From an uncultured Mucispirillum sp. (lineage in GTDB: Bacteria; Chrysiogenota; Deferribacteres; Deferribacterales; Mucispirillaceae), in the NCBI GenBank assembly GCA_944325215.1, contig CALUZC010000017.1, forward strand, positions 1 through 64,000: 64,000 bases of DNA, written 5' to 3'. Both the position numbers and the translations under genes were made by a program. Under the pieces are notes generated by a model. It ran no database searches, had not been told where the DNA came from, and saw only the letters and a program-made list of their open reading frames with translations. Below are positions 52,434 to 61,237 of the stretch, one piece after another (the stretch's first letter is position 1; every line of letters starts with the position of its first letter).

Positions 52434-53438
52434 CTATATGGCAAAACTTAATAATATTGTTCCATAGGTATGGTTTTTCGGTTGAAATGTATATTCTTTA
52501 CTTTTATGGGTTATACCGTAAGATGCTTCAAAGCCTTTATAAGATATTACTAAACCACCTTCAAAATAATATACAAAAGGTTCTATTTTATGCCTGAAAT
52601 TATCTTCCCATGTGTTTCCTTGAATATAAATATTCCTTGCAACAAAACGGTAACCTAAGCCACCATATAAATATATTGAAAAATCATCATTAACAGCACC
52701 TATCATATCTGCTCCATAATTCATTTTTAATGGTCCAAATGATGTGGCTAAATTATGCCCTATTAATAAACGGGTATTAAAATCAAAATATGTAGAACCG
52801 TTGCCTAATGATAATGAAGCAGTAGGCAGCATATGCATACTTATGATTTTTGATTCTGCCATAGGTATTCTACCTGTATAACTGTATAAAAAATTAAATA
52901 TAAATTCATCTCCCACCTGGTTTATCCATGGAAGTTTTTTGTTATGGTCTTTATTAACTGAAGAATGTATAAAATCCTGCACATCTTGTGCAAAAGAATA
53001 TTTTCCGGTTACTCCCATTTGTATATTTATTCTTTCAAGGGAGTTTGCACGCCTTTGGTTTATTCCAAATGTAAAATAAAGACCGCCAGCATAAGGGTGG
53101 TCATATTCACTTACATTTAAAGATTTATCTTCTGGAGTATATATTTCCTGGTTTATACCTATATTAAAACTTGTAACATTATTTTTAGGATATAATGAAA
53201 CATATTTAAGCCATTTTGTTTTGCTGTTATTATCACTTGAAAAATCAAATTCTTTTGAAATGTAGCCTATTCTTTGACCTGCCGAATAATATTTATCACT
53301 ATATTGGTTAAAATATGCATCATTTTCTGATAAAATAATAATCTTATGTTTTTTATAAGGCGTTGGTGTAATCTCAACAGCATATATATTATTTATATAG
53401 ATAAAAATTATGAATATAAGAAAAAATAACTTTTTCAT
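52434..53438 (-). CDS. lpxR: Lipid A 3'-O-deacylase, LpxR family (DUF2219)
   Basis: Outer-membrane barrel enzyme that removes the 3'-acyloxyacyl chain from lipid A, muting TLR4 sensing in Salmonella. 334 residues. Signal peptide MKKLFFLIFIIFIYINNIYA. Family motifs: SENDAYF (N39, D40), DKYYSAGQRIGY, EYDHPYAGGLYF, and QDVQDFIHSS with the catalytic-type H158. Residues corresponding to the Salmonella active-site Asn, Asp and His are therefore present. It begins one base after modE, suggesting co-transcription. Confidence 0.83.
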   Translation of the reverse strand: MKKLFFLIFIIFIYINNIYAVEITPTPYKKHKIIILSENDAYFNQYSDKYYSAGQRIGYISKEFDFSSDNNSKTKWLKYVSLYPKNNVTSFNIGINQEIYTPEDKSLNVSEYDHPYAGGLYFTFGINQRRANSLERINIQMGVTGKYSFAQDVQDFIHSSVNKDHNKKLPWINQVGDEFIFNFLYSYTGRIPMAESKIISMHMLPTASLSLGNGSTYFDFNTRLLIGHNLATSFGPLKMNYGADMIGAVNDDFSIYLYGGLGYRFVARNIYIQGNTWEDNFRHKIEPFVYYFEGGLVISYKGFEASYGITHKSKEYTFQPKNHTYGTILLSFAI

Positions 53439-53439
53439 T

Positions 53440-54228
53440 TTAAACTCTTTTTACTAATAAAACAGAGGAAGCTTTGCAGTATGCATAAACATGGCTGCCA
53501 TAATCAATATTTAATGATGATACACTATCGTTTGTAACCATAACACATAGTTTATGATTATCTTCTATATTAATATATACTTCGCTGTTTACTGCACCTT
53601 TTTTTACAGCACTTACAGTTCCTGCAAATTTATTTCTACAGCTTAAATTTAAAGTATCCATACTTAACACTAAATCATTTGATTTAATTAATGCTTCCAC
53701 CTTATCATTAACTTGCAGCTGCATTTTTTCTACGCTGCTTTTTGAAATAGAAGCATAAATAGTAAATGAGGAAGCAGATAATTCCACCATTGAATAAACT
53801 GCCCCTTCACTAATACTTTTAACTGTTGCAGCAAAGGAATTATCAGCAGAAGTTTTTAAGTTTAAATTATTTTTTATATGGTCAATATCACTATTTTCAT
53901 CTATAAGCAGCAACAGTTCTTCAAAAAGTTTTTCATATTTATCATACTGTTCAATAAATTTAATACCAGCATCTGTTAAAATACTGCCACCGCCATTTTT
54001 ACCACCACTTACACGGCTTACAAGGGACTGCCCTGTTATTTTATTCATAACATCAACACTATCCCATGCAGCTTTATAACTCATACCCATTACTTTTGCA
54101 GCTTTAGAAATAGAACCTGTTTCTTTTATATTTTTTAGAAGCTCTACCCTTCCACTGCCTGCAAAATATTTACCGTTATTAGTAAACCAAAACCTGCCGT
54201 CAATTTTAAAATCGTTTTTATGCTTCAT
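53440..54228 (-). CDS. modE: ModE-family molybdate-responsive regulator
   Basis: 262 residues. The N-terminal winged helix (residues about 1-110) has GSISKAAKVMGMSYKAAWDSVDVMNK and the VSGGKNGGGSILTDAG wing, both characteristic of ModE. Two TOBE/Mop domains follow (about 125-190 and 198-262; NSFAATVKSISEGAVYSMVEL and NKFAGTVSAVKKGAVNSEVYI), the oxyanion-binding part. No molybdate transport or molybdopterin gene is in the window; the only linked gene is lpxR. An inverted repeat upstream may be its own operator. Confidence 0.9.
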   Translation of the reverse strand: MKHKNDFKIDGRFWFTNNGKYFAGSGRVELLKNIKETGSISKAAKVMGMSYKAAWDSVDVMNKITGQSLVSRVSGGKNGGGSILTDAGIKFIEQYDKYEKLFEELLLLIDENSDIDHIKNNLNLKTSADNSFAATVKSISEGAVYSMVELSASSFTIYASISKSSVEKMQLQVNDKVEALIKSNDLVLSMDTLNLSCRNKFAGTVSAVKKGAVNSEVYINIEDNHKLCVMVTNDSVSSLNIDYGSHVYAYCKASSVLLVKRV

Positions 54229-54246
54229 ACTTTTTCACCTAATGGC

Positions 54247-54272
54247 TATATTATACTATAACTTATAATATA
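54247..54272. promoter_or_regulatory. Candidate ModE operator
   Basis: Perfect inverted repeat TATATTATA, 8-base spacer, TATAATATA, 18 bases upstream of the modE start codon. ModE sites in E. coli have TATAT-type half-sites, so autoregulation is plausible. The region is AT-rich, which weakens the case. Confidence 0.4.
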
Positions 54273-54416
54273 ACAAGGATTATATTTTAAATATTATTAT
54301 ACTACACAGCTATTCTATATGATTTATTTTTATTACAATTTTTTAAAATCTTAAGTTGCCTTTTTTTATAATAACAGGTATAATTCTAAATCATATAAAA
54401 ATTTTAAGGTTGTAAA

Positions 54417-55136
54417 ATGTATAATCAAGAATTATGTGATAAGGTTGATGCTCTTTATGAATCTGGCGATTATGAAGCTGTTGTATCTTTAGTGGAAAAT
54501 CTGCCTGATAATGAAAAAAACTACCATTTGCTGTATGTTTTAGCTGCCTCTTACAGCGATTTAAGTGATTTAGGTGATGATGATGATAATACATACCACT
54601 ATAAAGCTATAAAAATACTTAAACAAATTGCAGACCAAGGGGAGCATGATTTAAGATGGCTCTATCTTATAGGCAGAACATATTTTAATGCTAATTTTGA
54701 AGAATATGCCATAGAATATTTTGAAAAAATAAATAGAATTTGCCAAAAAGATCCCGACCTTTCCACATTTATGAACTTAGAGCATTTTGAAAAAAAATGC
54801 AGGGAATGTTTATATGAGCGAGCATTAGCTGTTATTTTTGTTACACTTGAAAATGCATCTAAAGATAAAGATTTAACTGTTGAATCTGTAAAAGAAAATG
54901 ATATAAAATTATTTTTTCCTAAATATAATATTAGAGTTACTATTGATATTTTTGACCTTAGAAGAAGTGGAGCAAGCCTTACATTTAAAATATTTTACCC
55001 TGATAATGAAGTTGAAGATTATACAATAGAAGGTTATGGCCATACATATGAAAATGGTATAACAGATGCTCTTAACAGGTTTATAACAGCAGTAAATAGT
55101 AATTTAAAGCAGCATTGTAAGAATTTAAATGAATAA
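54417..55136 (+). CDS. TPR-like protein, first of a pair
   Basis: 239 residues, no signal peptide. N-terminal half: TPR-like helices (LYESGDYEAVVSLVENLP, YHLLYVLAASYSDLSDLG, DLRWLYLIGRTYFNANFEEYAIEYFEKI). C-terminal half: a beta-rich domain (IRVTIDIFDLRRSGASLTFKIFYPDNEVEDYTIEGYGHTYENGITDALNRFITAV). Both parts resemble, in the same order, residues 1-240 of the next protein. The final pattern recalls DUF6348-type domains, an uncertain inference. Overlaps the next gene by 8 bases. Function unknown. Confidence 0.68.
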   Translation: MYNQELCDKVDALYESGDYEAVVSLVENLPDNEKNYHLLYVLAASYSDLSDLGDDDDNTYHYKAIKILKQIADQGEHDLRWLYLIGRTYFNANFEEYAIEYFEKINRICQKDPDLSTFMNLEHFEKKCRECLYERALAVIFVTLENASKDKDLTVESVKENDIKLFFPKYNIRVTIDIFDLRRSGASLTFKIFYPDNEVEDYTIEGYGHTYENGITDALNRFITAVNSNLKQHCKNLNE

Positions 55137-56733
55137 AGATATTATCAGTAAAATTAACTTTCTCCATGAAAATAACCAGCATGAAGAAATAATCAAACTT
55201 CTTGAAGATGAAAATATTACTTTAGATTATGAACTAACTTGTCTTTTAGCAAGAGCATATAACAATATGAATATGCTTTCAGATGATACAAGCCACTTTA
55301 TTAAAAAAGGTATCGATTTATTACTGTCAGTTAAAGATGAAGGTGTTAATGACCCATTATGGAATTACAGAATTGGGTATGGATATTTTTATACTGATAG
55401 GGAAGAAGAAGCTCTTAAATATTTTAATCGTGCAGTAGAGCTTATTCCTAAAACAAAAGAGCAGGCAGAAGTATGGCGGGAATATAATCTTGGTTATTTA
55501 ATCAGCGAATGTGAAGATTCTATTAAAGCAAAAAAGATTAATGAAGCTTTTGGTAATGGCGAAAATGCTACTGAACAGTCAATTTTAGATTTTATACTTT
55601 TTACACTGCTTCATAGAATATACCCTGTTGATGATATTGTTACAGATAACAGTATATATATACCTGAATGGATGCTTGTTATTAAACCAAATATTTTATC
55701 CTTTACAGAAGACAGGATAGATATTGAATGGAGCATATCATGCCCCTTATTTGATAATGGTATTATAGAAGAATCATTTGGAGCAGGCAATAATTTAAAA
55801 GAAGCTGTATATATGGCTGTTGGTATATTTTCTTCATCACTTTTACAGGCTGTGCAAAATGCTCTTACAAATAATAACCCACTGGAATATACATCTTCAT
55901 TTAATAACCATATACATAAATGGAATGTGTTTTATAACACACCATTTTTTTCCAGTGATAAAGAATTAGATATTACAATAAACGATTTCTATTTTTGGGA
56001 TATTATTAATGATACATTAAAAAATTATATTGGTAATCAAAAAATGGTATGTGTAAAAATTTATGCTGCTAAATTTGCAGGAAATTTAGTTACAGAATGC
56101 CGTATTGATGATATTTTCATGAATGAACTTAGTAATATTGTAGGTGAATATCTTAATGATAACATAAAGTCTGATATTCAGTTTTTTACTATTAAGCAGT
56201 ATTTTATACTTATTCAGCATGAAGAAACAACACTGCCTTACCTATATGCAGACAGCGAAGGCTATATATTATTAAAAAATAATATAAAAAAGATATGCAG
56301 TATTATACACCCTTTTGATTTAGATAAAGATGAAGACACATTTTATGACCTTTTAGATACTTTAAATGAAAGTGTTGATGATTTTACTTTATGTATTGAA
56401 GCTCTTATTTTTATACCTGAAATATTTGCTGCTAATGTGTATGATAATATTGAATTTCCTGAACATATGGTTCTTTCTTTTAATGATGAAGAAACAAGCA
56501 CAATTTATTTTACTCAGTTTGCAGATTATTCAAGGATATATCGAGCAGTATGGGAAATATTTGACAACTATGAAGATACAAATAAACGTGATGAACTATA
56601 TAATAAGTTTATAAATATGAGTATTACAATTAATGCTATTATGTATGAAGGAAAAGAACTTGATGAAATGCATGATGATATAATAGTTCCAGTTTTTGAA
56701 TTAAATGCAGATGAACGGTTTGAAGTAAGGTAA
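55129..56733 (+). CDS. TPR-like protein with extra C-terminal domain, second of a pair
   Basis: 534 residues, acidic, no signal peptide. Residues 1-130 are TPR-like (LHENNQHEEIIKLLEDENI, YFYTDREEEALKYFNRAVELIP). Residues about 150-250 repeat the beta/helix module of the first protein (WMLVIKPNILSFTEDRIDIEWSISCP...IEESFGAGNNLKEAVYMAVGIFSSSLLQAV). Residues about 265-534 are an additional domain with no family I recognise (PFFSSDKELDITINDFYFWDIINDTL...). Ends 5 bases before the convergent rnr stop. Function unknown. Confidence 0.68.
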   Translation: MNKDIISKINFLHENNQHEEIIKLLEDENITLDYELTCLLARAYNNMNMLSDDTSHFIKKGIDLLLSVKDEGVNDPLWNYRIGYGYFYTDREEEALKYFNRAVELIPKTKEQAEVWREYNLGYLISECEDSIKAKKINEAFGNGENATEQSILDFILFTLLHRIYPVDDIVTDNSIYIPEWMLVIKPNILSFTEDRIDIEWSISCPLFDNGIIEESFGAGNNLKEAVYMAVGIFSSSLLQAVQNALTNNNPLEYTSSFNNHIHKWNVFYNTPFFSSDKELDITINDFYFWDIINDTLKNYIGNQKMVCVKIYAAKFAGNLVTECRIDDIFMNELSNIVGEYLNDNIKSDIQFFTIKQYFILIQHEETTLPYLYADSEGYILLKNNIKKICSIIHPFDLDKDEDTFYDLLDTLNESVDDFTLCIEALIFIPEIFAANVYDNIEFPEHMVLSFNDEETSTIYFTQFADYSRIYRAVWEIFDNYEDTNKRDELYNKFINMSITINAIMYEGKELDEMHDDIIVPVFELNADERFEVR

Positions 56734-56738
56734 ACTTT

Positions 56739-58856
56739 TTATCTGCCTTTATTTTTTCTTTTTTTATAAATTGTAAAATCAGCCTGTAAAGCAGCTATAT
56801 TTATTTTAAAAGGCACAACACGTATTTTATCACCTACTCTATAACGTTCTCCACTTTTATCACCAATTACTGATTCTCCCATTTTATAAAAAATATCAAA
56901 ATCAATATATCCGTAATCTACATACCCAGTCATCATTAATTTTTCAATATATATAAACATACCTGTTGTAGTAATTCTATTAATGTAACCTTCAAAAACA
57001 TCTTCATAGTGAGCAGCAATATATTCCAGCTTTTTAAAAGCACCAATATCGTGTTCTGCATCTTGAGCAAACCGTTCCCGTTTTGAACAATGGCTTGCCA
57101 TTTCCTTTAACTCTTCCTCTGTTTCATTAATACTACCCAGCTTTAAACCTGAAAGAAGTGCTCTATGAACCAATAAATCAGGATATCTTCTTATTGGGCT
57201 TGTAAAATGAGTATAAGCACTAGAAGCAAGTCCAAAATGACCTTGATTTTCTACAGTATATTCTGCACGCATCATAGAACGTATTAAAAGAGAGCTTAAT
57301 AAATCAGCATGTTTTGATGATAAAGCAATTTTACTAAGTTCTGATACTGCTTCTGGGGTAACAGGGTATTCAAGTGGTGGTATTTTTAGACCAAAATTTC
57401 TTGCCATATCAACCCAGTCTTCTATTTTTTTAACATCTGGCTCACCATGCACTCTATAAATTCCTTTCAAACCATTACTTTCTAAATATTCTGCAACAGA
57501 TTCGTTAGCTGCAATCATAAAACATTCTATTAACCTTTCTGCTGCTCCCCGTTCACGTGGTTTTATATCTTCTATTTCTCCAAAATCATCAAATATAAAT
57601 TCCGGCTCTGGTAAATCAAAATCTATAACACCATCTTGTTCTCTTTTAATAAGTAATATATTTGATAACTCTTTTGCATTATATAGTAATTCATATAATT
57701 CATTACTAATGCATTCTACCTTTTTATTATAAACATCATTTACATAGTTATATGTTAGCCTGTGGTTACTGTTAATGATAGAACGGTAAAATGATACTTG
57801 CTGCTTAATACCTTTACTATTAAATACAATTTTGCATGTAACAGTATATCTGTCCTCATTTGGTTTAAGTGAGCATACACCATTTGAAAGCACTTCTGGA
57901 AGCATAGGAATTGCAAATTCTGGAAAATATATACTTGTTCCCCTTTGAGCAGCTTCCTTGTTTAAATATGAACCTCGCACCACATACCGTGATACATCAG
58001 CAATATGAACATATAATTCATAACATTCATTATTTTTTATAATACTTATTGCATCATCAAAATCTCTTGCAGTTTCACCATCTATCGTTACAGTAAAAAG
58101 CTTCCTAAAATCAGTTAAATTTTTCTTATCAATTTTAAATTTTCCTGTTTCAATTTGCTGGCATTCATGTATTACTTCTTCTGGATAATCAAATGATAAA
58201 CCGTATTTCATCATTACAATTTTATTATCTATATCTTTATCATTTAATGTTCCTATTTTTTCAATTATTCTTCCAACAGCAAACTTATCTGATGTAGGGT
58301 ATCTTTCTATTTTACAAAGCACCACATCATCATCATTAATATCTTTTGCACCTTTAATAATAATATGACCATGAAAATTTCTTGAAAAAGGAATAACACG
58401 AGTGCTGTTTCTATACTTATCTACAATGCCCACAACATTTTCTATACTGCGTTCAATAATAGATACTACTTCTGCTTCTCGTTTACCTTTATATATGGAA
58501 ATTCTAGCAGTGCATATATCTCCATGCACTGCATTTTTTAGCTTTTTAGGGTGGATAAAAGCATCATCAACACTTTTATCATCTGGAATAAAAAAACCAT
58601 ATCCGTCTTTATGTATAGATATACTGCCTCTTAAAATCTGCCCTACACCATTAGATAATGATTTTTTATTCTCTTTCTTTACAGCAGTGCTTTTATTACT
58701 TTTTATCTTATCCACAATCATATCATAAGGAAGGTTTTTTATAATTTTCCTTGCCTGCCGTTCATCAATACTTAATATACCAGCAAGCTCTTTTGATGAT
58801 ATGTTTGGATATTCAAGTAAAATCTGCTCTGCTTTTTTTCGTAACTTATTATCCAA
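56739..58856 (-). CDS. rnr: Ribonuclease R
   Basis: 3'-5' exoribonuclease that degrades structured RNA. 705 residues. N-terminal winged helix (NISSKELAGILSIDERQARKIIKNLP), two cold-shock domains (SISIHKDGYGFFIPDDKSVDDAFIHPKKL...), RNB catalytic domain with TIDGETARDFDDAISI (metal-binding aspartates near 265) and HFTSPIRRYPDLLVHR, then an S1 domain (EGYINRITTTGMFIYIEKLMMTGYV). A short basic tail YKKRKNKGR ends the protein. The start codon is TTG at 58856 with AGG 6 bases upstream; no ATG lies nearby, and the N-terminal domain is conserved. 15 bases after cysK. Confidence 0.93.
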   Translation of the reverse strand: MDNKLRKKAEQILLEYPNISSKELAGILSIDERQARKIIKNLPYDMIVDKIKSNKSTAVKKENKKSLSNGVGQILRGSISIHKDGYGFFIPDDKSVDDAFIHPKKLKNAVHGDICTARISIYKGKREAEVVSIIERSIENVVGIVDKYRNSTRVIPFSRNFHGHIIIKGAKDINDDDVVLCKIERYPTSDKFAVGRIIEKIGTLNDKDIDNKIVMMKYGLSFDYPEEVIHECQQIETGKFKIDKKNLTDFRKLFTVTIDGETARDFDDAISIIKNNECYELYVHIADVSRYVVRGSYLNKEAAQRGTSIYFPEFAIPMLPEVLSNGVCSLKPNEDRYTVTCKIVFNSKGIKQQVSFYRSIINSNHRLTYNYVNDVYNKKVECISNELYELLYNAKELSNILLIKREQDGVIDFDLPEPEFIFDDFGEIEDIKPRERGAAERLIECFMIAANESVAEYLESNGLKGIYRVHGEPDVKKIEDWVDMARNFGLKIPPLEYPVTPEAVSELSKIALSSKHADLLSSLLIRSMMRAEYTVENQGHFGLASSAYTHFTSPIRRYPDLLVHRALLSGLKLGSINETEEELKEMASHCSKRERFAQDAEHDIGAFKKLEYIAAHYEDVFEGYINRITTTGMFIYIEKLMMTGYVDYGYIDFDIFYKMGESVIGDKSGERYRVGDKIRVVPFKINIAALQADFTIYKKRKNKGR

Positions 58857-58871
58857 AATATGCCTGTAACA

Positions 58872-59783
58872 TTATGATAATAATGATAAATAACGCTCTA
58901 AAGTATCTGGTAAAAATACTAAAATATTTTTATTTTCACTTTCACTTCGCTCAGCTATTTTTAAACCTGCATTTAATGCTGCCCCTGATGATATACCCGA
59001 TAATATACCTTCTACTTTTGCAAGTTTTTTTGCAGTATCATATGCTTCTTCATTTGTAATTTGGATTATTTCATCATAAATTTTAGTATCTAAAACTTCA
59101 GGTACAAAACCTGCCCCAATACCTTGAATTTTATGTGGCGCTGGTTTTCCACCAGATAAAACAGGTGATGATGATGGCTCAACTGCAACTATCTTTACAC
59201 CATTTATTTTCTCTTTTAAAAATGTGCCTACCCCTGTAATTGTGCCACCTGTTCCAACACCTGATACAAAATAATCAATTTTACCGTCCATTGCAGAAAA
59301 AATTTCTTCAGCAGTAGTTTTATAGTGTATATTACTGTTTGCTTTATTCTTAAACTGCTGTGGCATAAAAGAATTTGGAGTGCTTTTAACAAGCTCTTCT
59401 GCTTTTGCAACAGCACCACCCATACCCTTTGCACCTTCTGTCAGCACAATTTCTGCACCAAGAGCAGCAAGCAGCATACGCCTTTCTATACTCATAGTTT
59501 CAGGCATAGTCAATATTAACCTGTAGCCTTTAACTGCTGCAACCCCAGCTAAAGCAATACCAGTATTTCCACTGGTAGGTTCAATAATAACACTGCCTTC
59601 TTTTAAAAGACCATCTCGCTCTGCCTGCTCTATCATAGCTTTACCTATTCTATCCTTTGCACTAGAATATGGGTTAAATGATTCTAATTTTACATAAACA
59701 TTAGCTTTTGTATTATTTAACTTATTTATTTTTACTATTGGTGTGTTGCCTATTAATTCTAAAATATTATTGTATATATTCAT
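58872..59783 (-). CDS. cysK: Cysteine synthase A
   Basis: PLP enzyme making L-cysteine from O-acetylserine and sulfide. 303 residues starting [18 protein letters not shown]. The PLP lysine is K43 ([15 protein letters not shown]); [15 protein letters not shown] is the substrate loop; [15 protein letters not shown] binds the cofactor phosphate. The C-terminus reads [12 protein letters not shown] where most homologues have PDxGERYLS, a small deviation. GGAG precedes the ATG. First gene of a cysK-rnr unit. Confidence 0.95.
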   Translation of the reverse strand: MNIYNNILELIGNTPIVKINKLNNTKANVYVKLESFNPYSSAKDRIGKAMIEQAERDGLLKEGSVIIEPTSGNTGIALAGVAAVKGYRLILTMPETMSIERRMLLAALGAEIVLTEGAKGMGGAVAKAEELVKSTPNSFMPQQFKNKANSNIHYKTTAEEIFSAMDGKIDYFVSGVGTGGTITGVGTFLKEKINGVKIVAVEPSSSPVLSGGKPAPHKIQGIGAGFVPEVLDTKIYDEIIQITNEEAYDTAKKLAKVEGILSGISSGAALNAGLKIAERSESENKNILVFLPDTLERYLSLLS

Positions 59784-59946
59784 ATTCTACTCCATTTTTT
59801 TTATTTTCTTATCATATTTCCTTAAAATAAAAATTGCAATAAAAAATTATATAATGATACACAACTCTACACAAAAATCCCACTATTTCACTATACTTTT
59901 AATTCTTTAGCTTGATAAATAATTAATAATAATTTAAATTATCTAT

Positions 59947-60420
59947 ATGAAATATAAACCTGCAATTAATTTATTACTTATTGCTTTAAGTTTTTATTAT
60001 ACATTAAAATATTTTATTTTAAAAAGTGAAGCTGTGCTTTTTTATGGTCTTATTACTTTTTCTTTATTATTTTTTATTAGCATGGTTATATATATAGTAT
60101 TATTTTTTGATTTTAAGCTTAAACTTAGGTATGTTTCTTTAAATGAAGTAAGTGAAGAAACTAAAGATAAAATTATAAAAGAACAAATACAGGAAAATAA
60201 AGAAAACGAAAAAAATAAAAACTTAAAACACTTTCTATACAGCTTAATTCATAAACAGCTTTATTATCTATCTTTTTTTGAAGTGATTATAATTATCCAC
60301 TATATAATGACAGATATATCACTGTTGAATAAAATATTAATATATACATTCCCTGCATTTTTTGCATTAATTATAACTATTGTAGATATTTATAAAAAAA
60401 TAATGAAAAAAAATCATTAA
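59947..60420 (+). CDS. Small integral membrane protein of unknown function
   Basis: 157 residues with four predicted membrane segments in two pairs (about 6-24 and 30-55; 105-122 and 130-150), joined by a Lys/Glu/Asn-rich cytoplasmic loop (KIIKEQIQENKENEKNKNLK). No family recognised. It has no clear ribosome-binding site. Its stop lies 4 bases from the convergent LysE-family gene. Moderately confident that it is expressed, from codon use and hydrophobic periodicity. Confidence 0.55.
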   Translation: MKYKPAINLLLIALSFYYTLKYFILKSEAVLFYGLITFSLLFFISMVIYIVLFFDFKLKLRYVSLNEVSEETKDKIIKEQIQENKENEKNKNLKHFLYSLIHKQLYYLSFFEVIIIIHYIMTDISLLNKILIYTFPAFFALIITIVDIYKKIMKKNH

Positions 60421-60424
60421 CTGC

Positions 60425-61234
60425 TTAATTATGATGCTCGTCATGGTCATGTTCATCATTTTCGTGGTCATGATTATGTTCGTCATGATTATGGTGTTCT
60501 TCATGATCATGGTTTTCATCGTGAGAATGACCATGTTCATGTTCATGCATATCTTCCAGCACACTGCTTTCTATACCAAAAATACTAAAAAGATTAATAT
60601 GGCTGTGAGTGTGCTCATCTTCATTAAAACTTTTTATAAACTGAAATGCCATGTAAATACATATTAACCCAATAATAACGTTTATAATTTTCCATGTTTT
60701 TGGTTTATTTAAAGGTTTTGCAAGGGTAGCACCAATAGTTCCTAAAAATGTATACCAAACAAAAGCAGCACTGATTACACCTGCACCAAACACCCACTGA
60801 TGAGGATAATACTTTGATGCTAAAGTGCCCATAATTGTAGTATCTATAATTACATGTGGATTTAATAAGGCAAATGCAAGCCCAGTAAATAACACTTCCT
60901 TACTTGTAGCAAGCCCTTTTTCTTCATTATCTATTACTATATAATCAGATTTTTTTACTGCAGCATAAAAAGATTTTAAACCATAAAATATTAAAAATAT
61001 AATTCCAATTCCTGTAATAATCTGCTTTAAATGAGGCACAGACTGAACTAATGCTCCCATACCTGCAATGCCAATAGATACTAATAATGTTTCACCAAAA
61101 AAACATGTAAGCACTGCTATTATTACATACTCTCTGCGTATTCCCTGCTTTAAAATAAAGGCACTTTGAAGACCTACAGTCATTACAAGCCCTAGTTCTA
61201 ATAAAAAACCATCTAAAAAATCAATTAAATACAT
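60425..61234 (-). CDS. LysE-family exporter with long His-rich C-terminal tail
   Basis: 269 residues. Residues 1-205 are a six-segment LysE/ArgO-like membrane domain (LGLVMTVGLQSAFILKQGIRREYVIIAVLTCFFGETLLVSIGIAGMG, ALLNPHVIIDTTIMGTLASKYY, GTIGATLAKPLN). From about 207 the tail is dominated by His, Asp and Glu (EHEHGHSHDENHDHEEHHNH and more), with over 15 histidines in its last 40 residues. ArgO/LysE export basic amino acids, and the superfamily also includes CadD metal transporters, so a metal-sensing or metal-exporting role is possible. Starts 3 bases after the fused ABC gene ends. Confidence 0.82.
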   Translation of the reverse strand: MYLIDFLDGFLLELGLVMTVGLQSAFILKQGIRREYVIIAVLTCFFGETLLVSIGIAGMGALVQSVPHLKQIITGIGIIFLIFYGLKSFYAAVKKSDYIVIDNEEKGLATSKEVLFTGLAFALLNPHVIIDTTIMGTLASKYYPHQWVFGAGVISAAFVWYTFLGTIGATLAKPLNKPKTWKIINVIIGLICIYMAFQFIKSFNEDEHTHSHINLFSIFGIESSVLEDMHEHEHGHSHDENHDHEEHHNHDEHNHDHENDEHDHDEHHN

Positions 61235-61237
61235 GTT

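Noticed and set aside
60431-60667. Simple-sequence repeat and small plus-strand frame at 60431-60560
   Set aside because: The repeated catg/tcat pattern is the codon pattern of the His/Asp/Glu tail on the other strand; no separate repeat element is needed.
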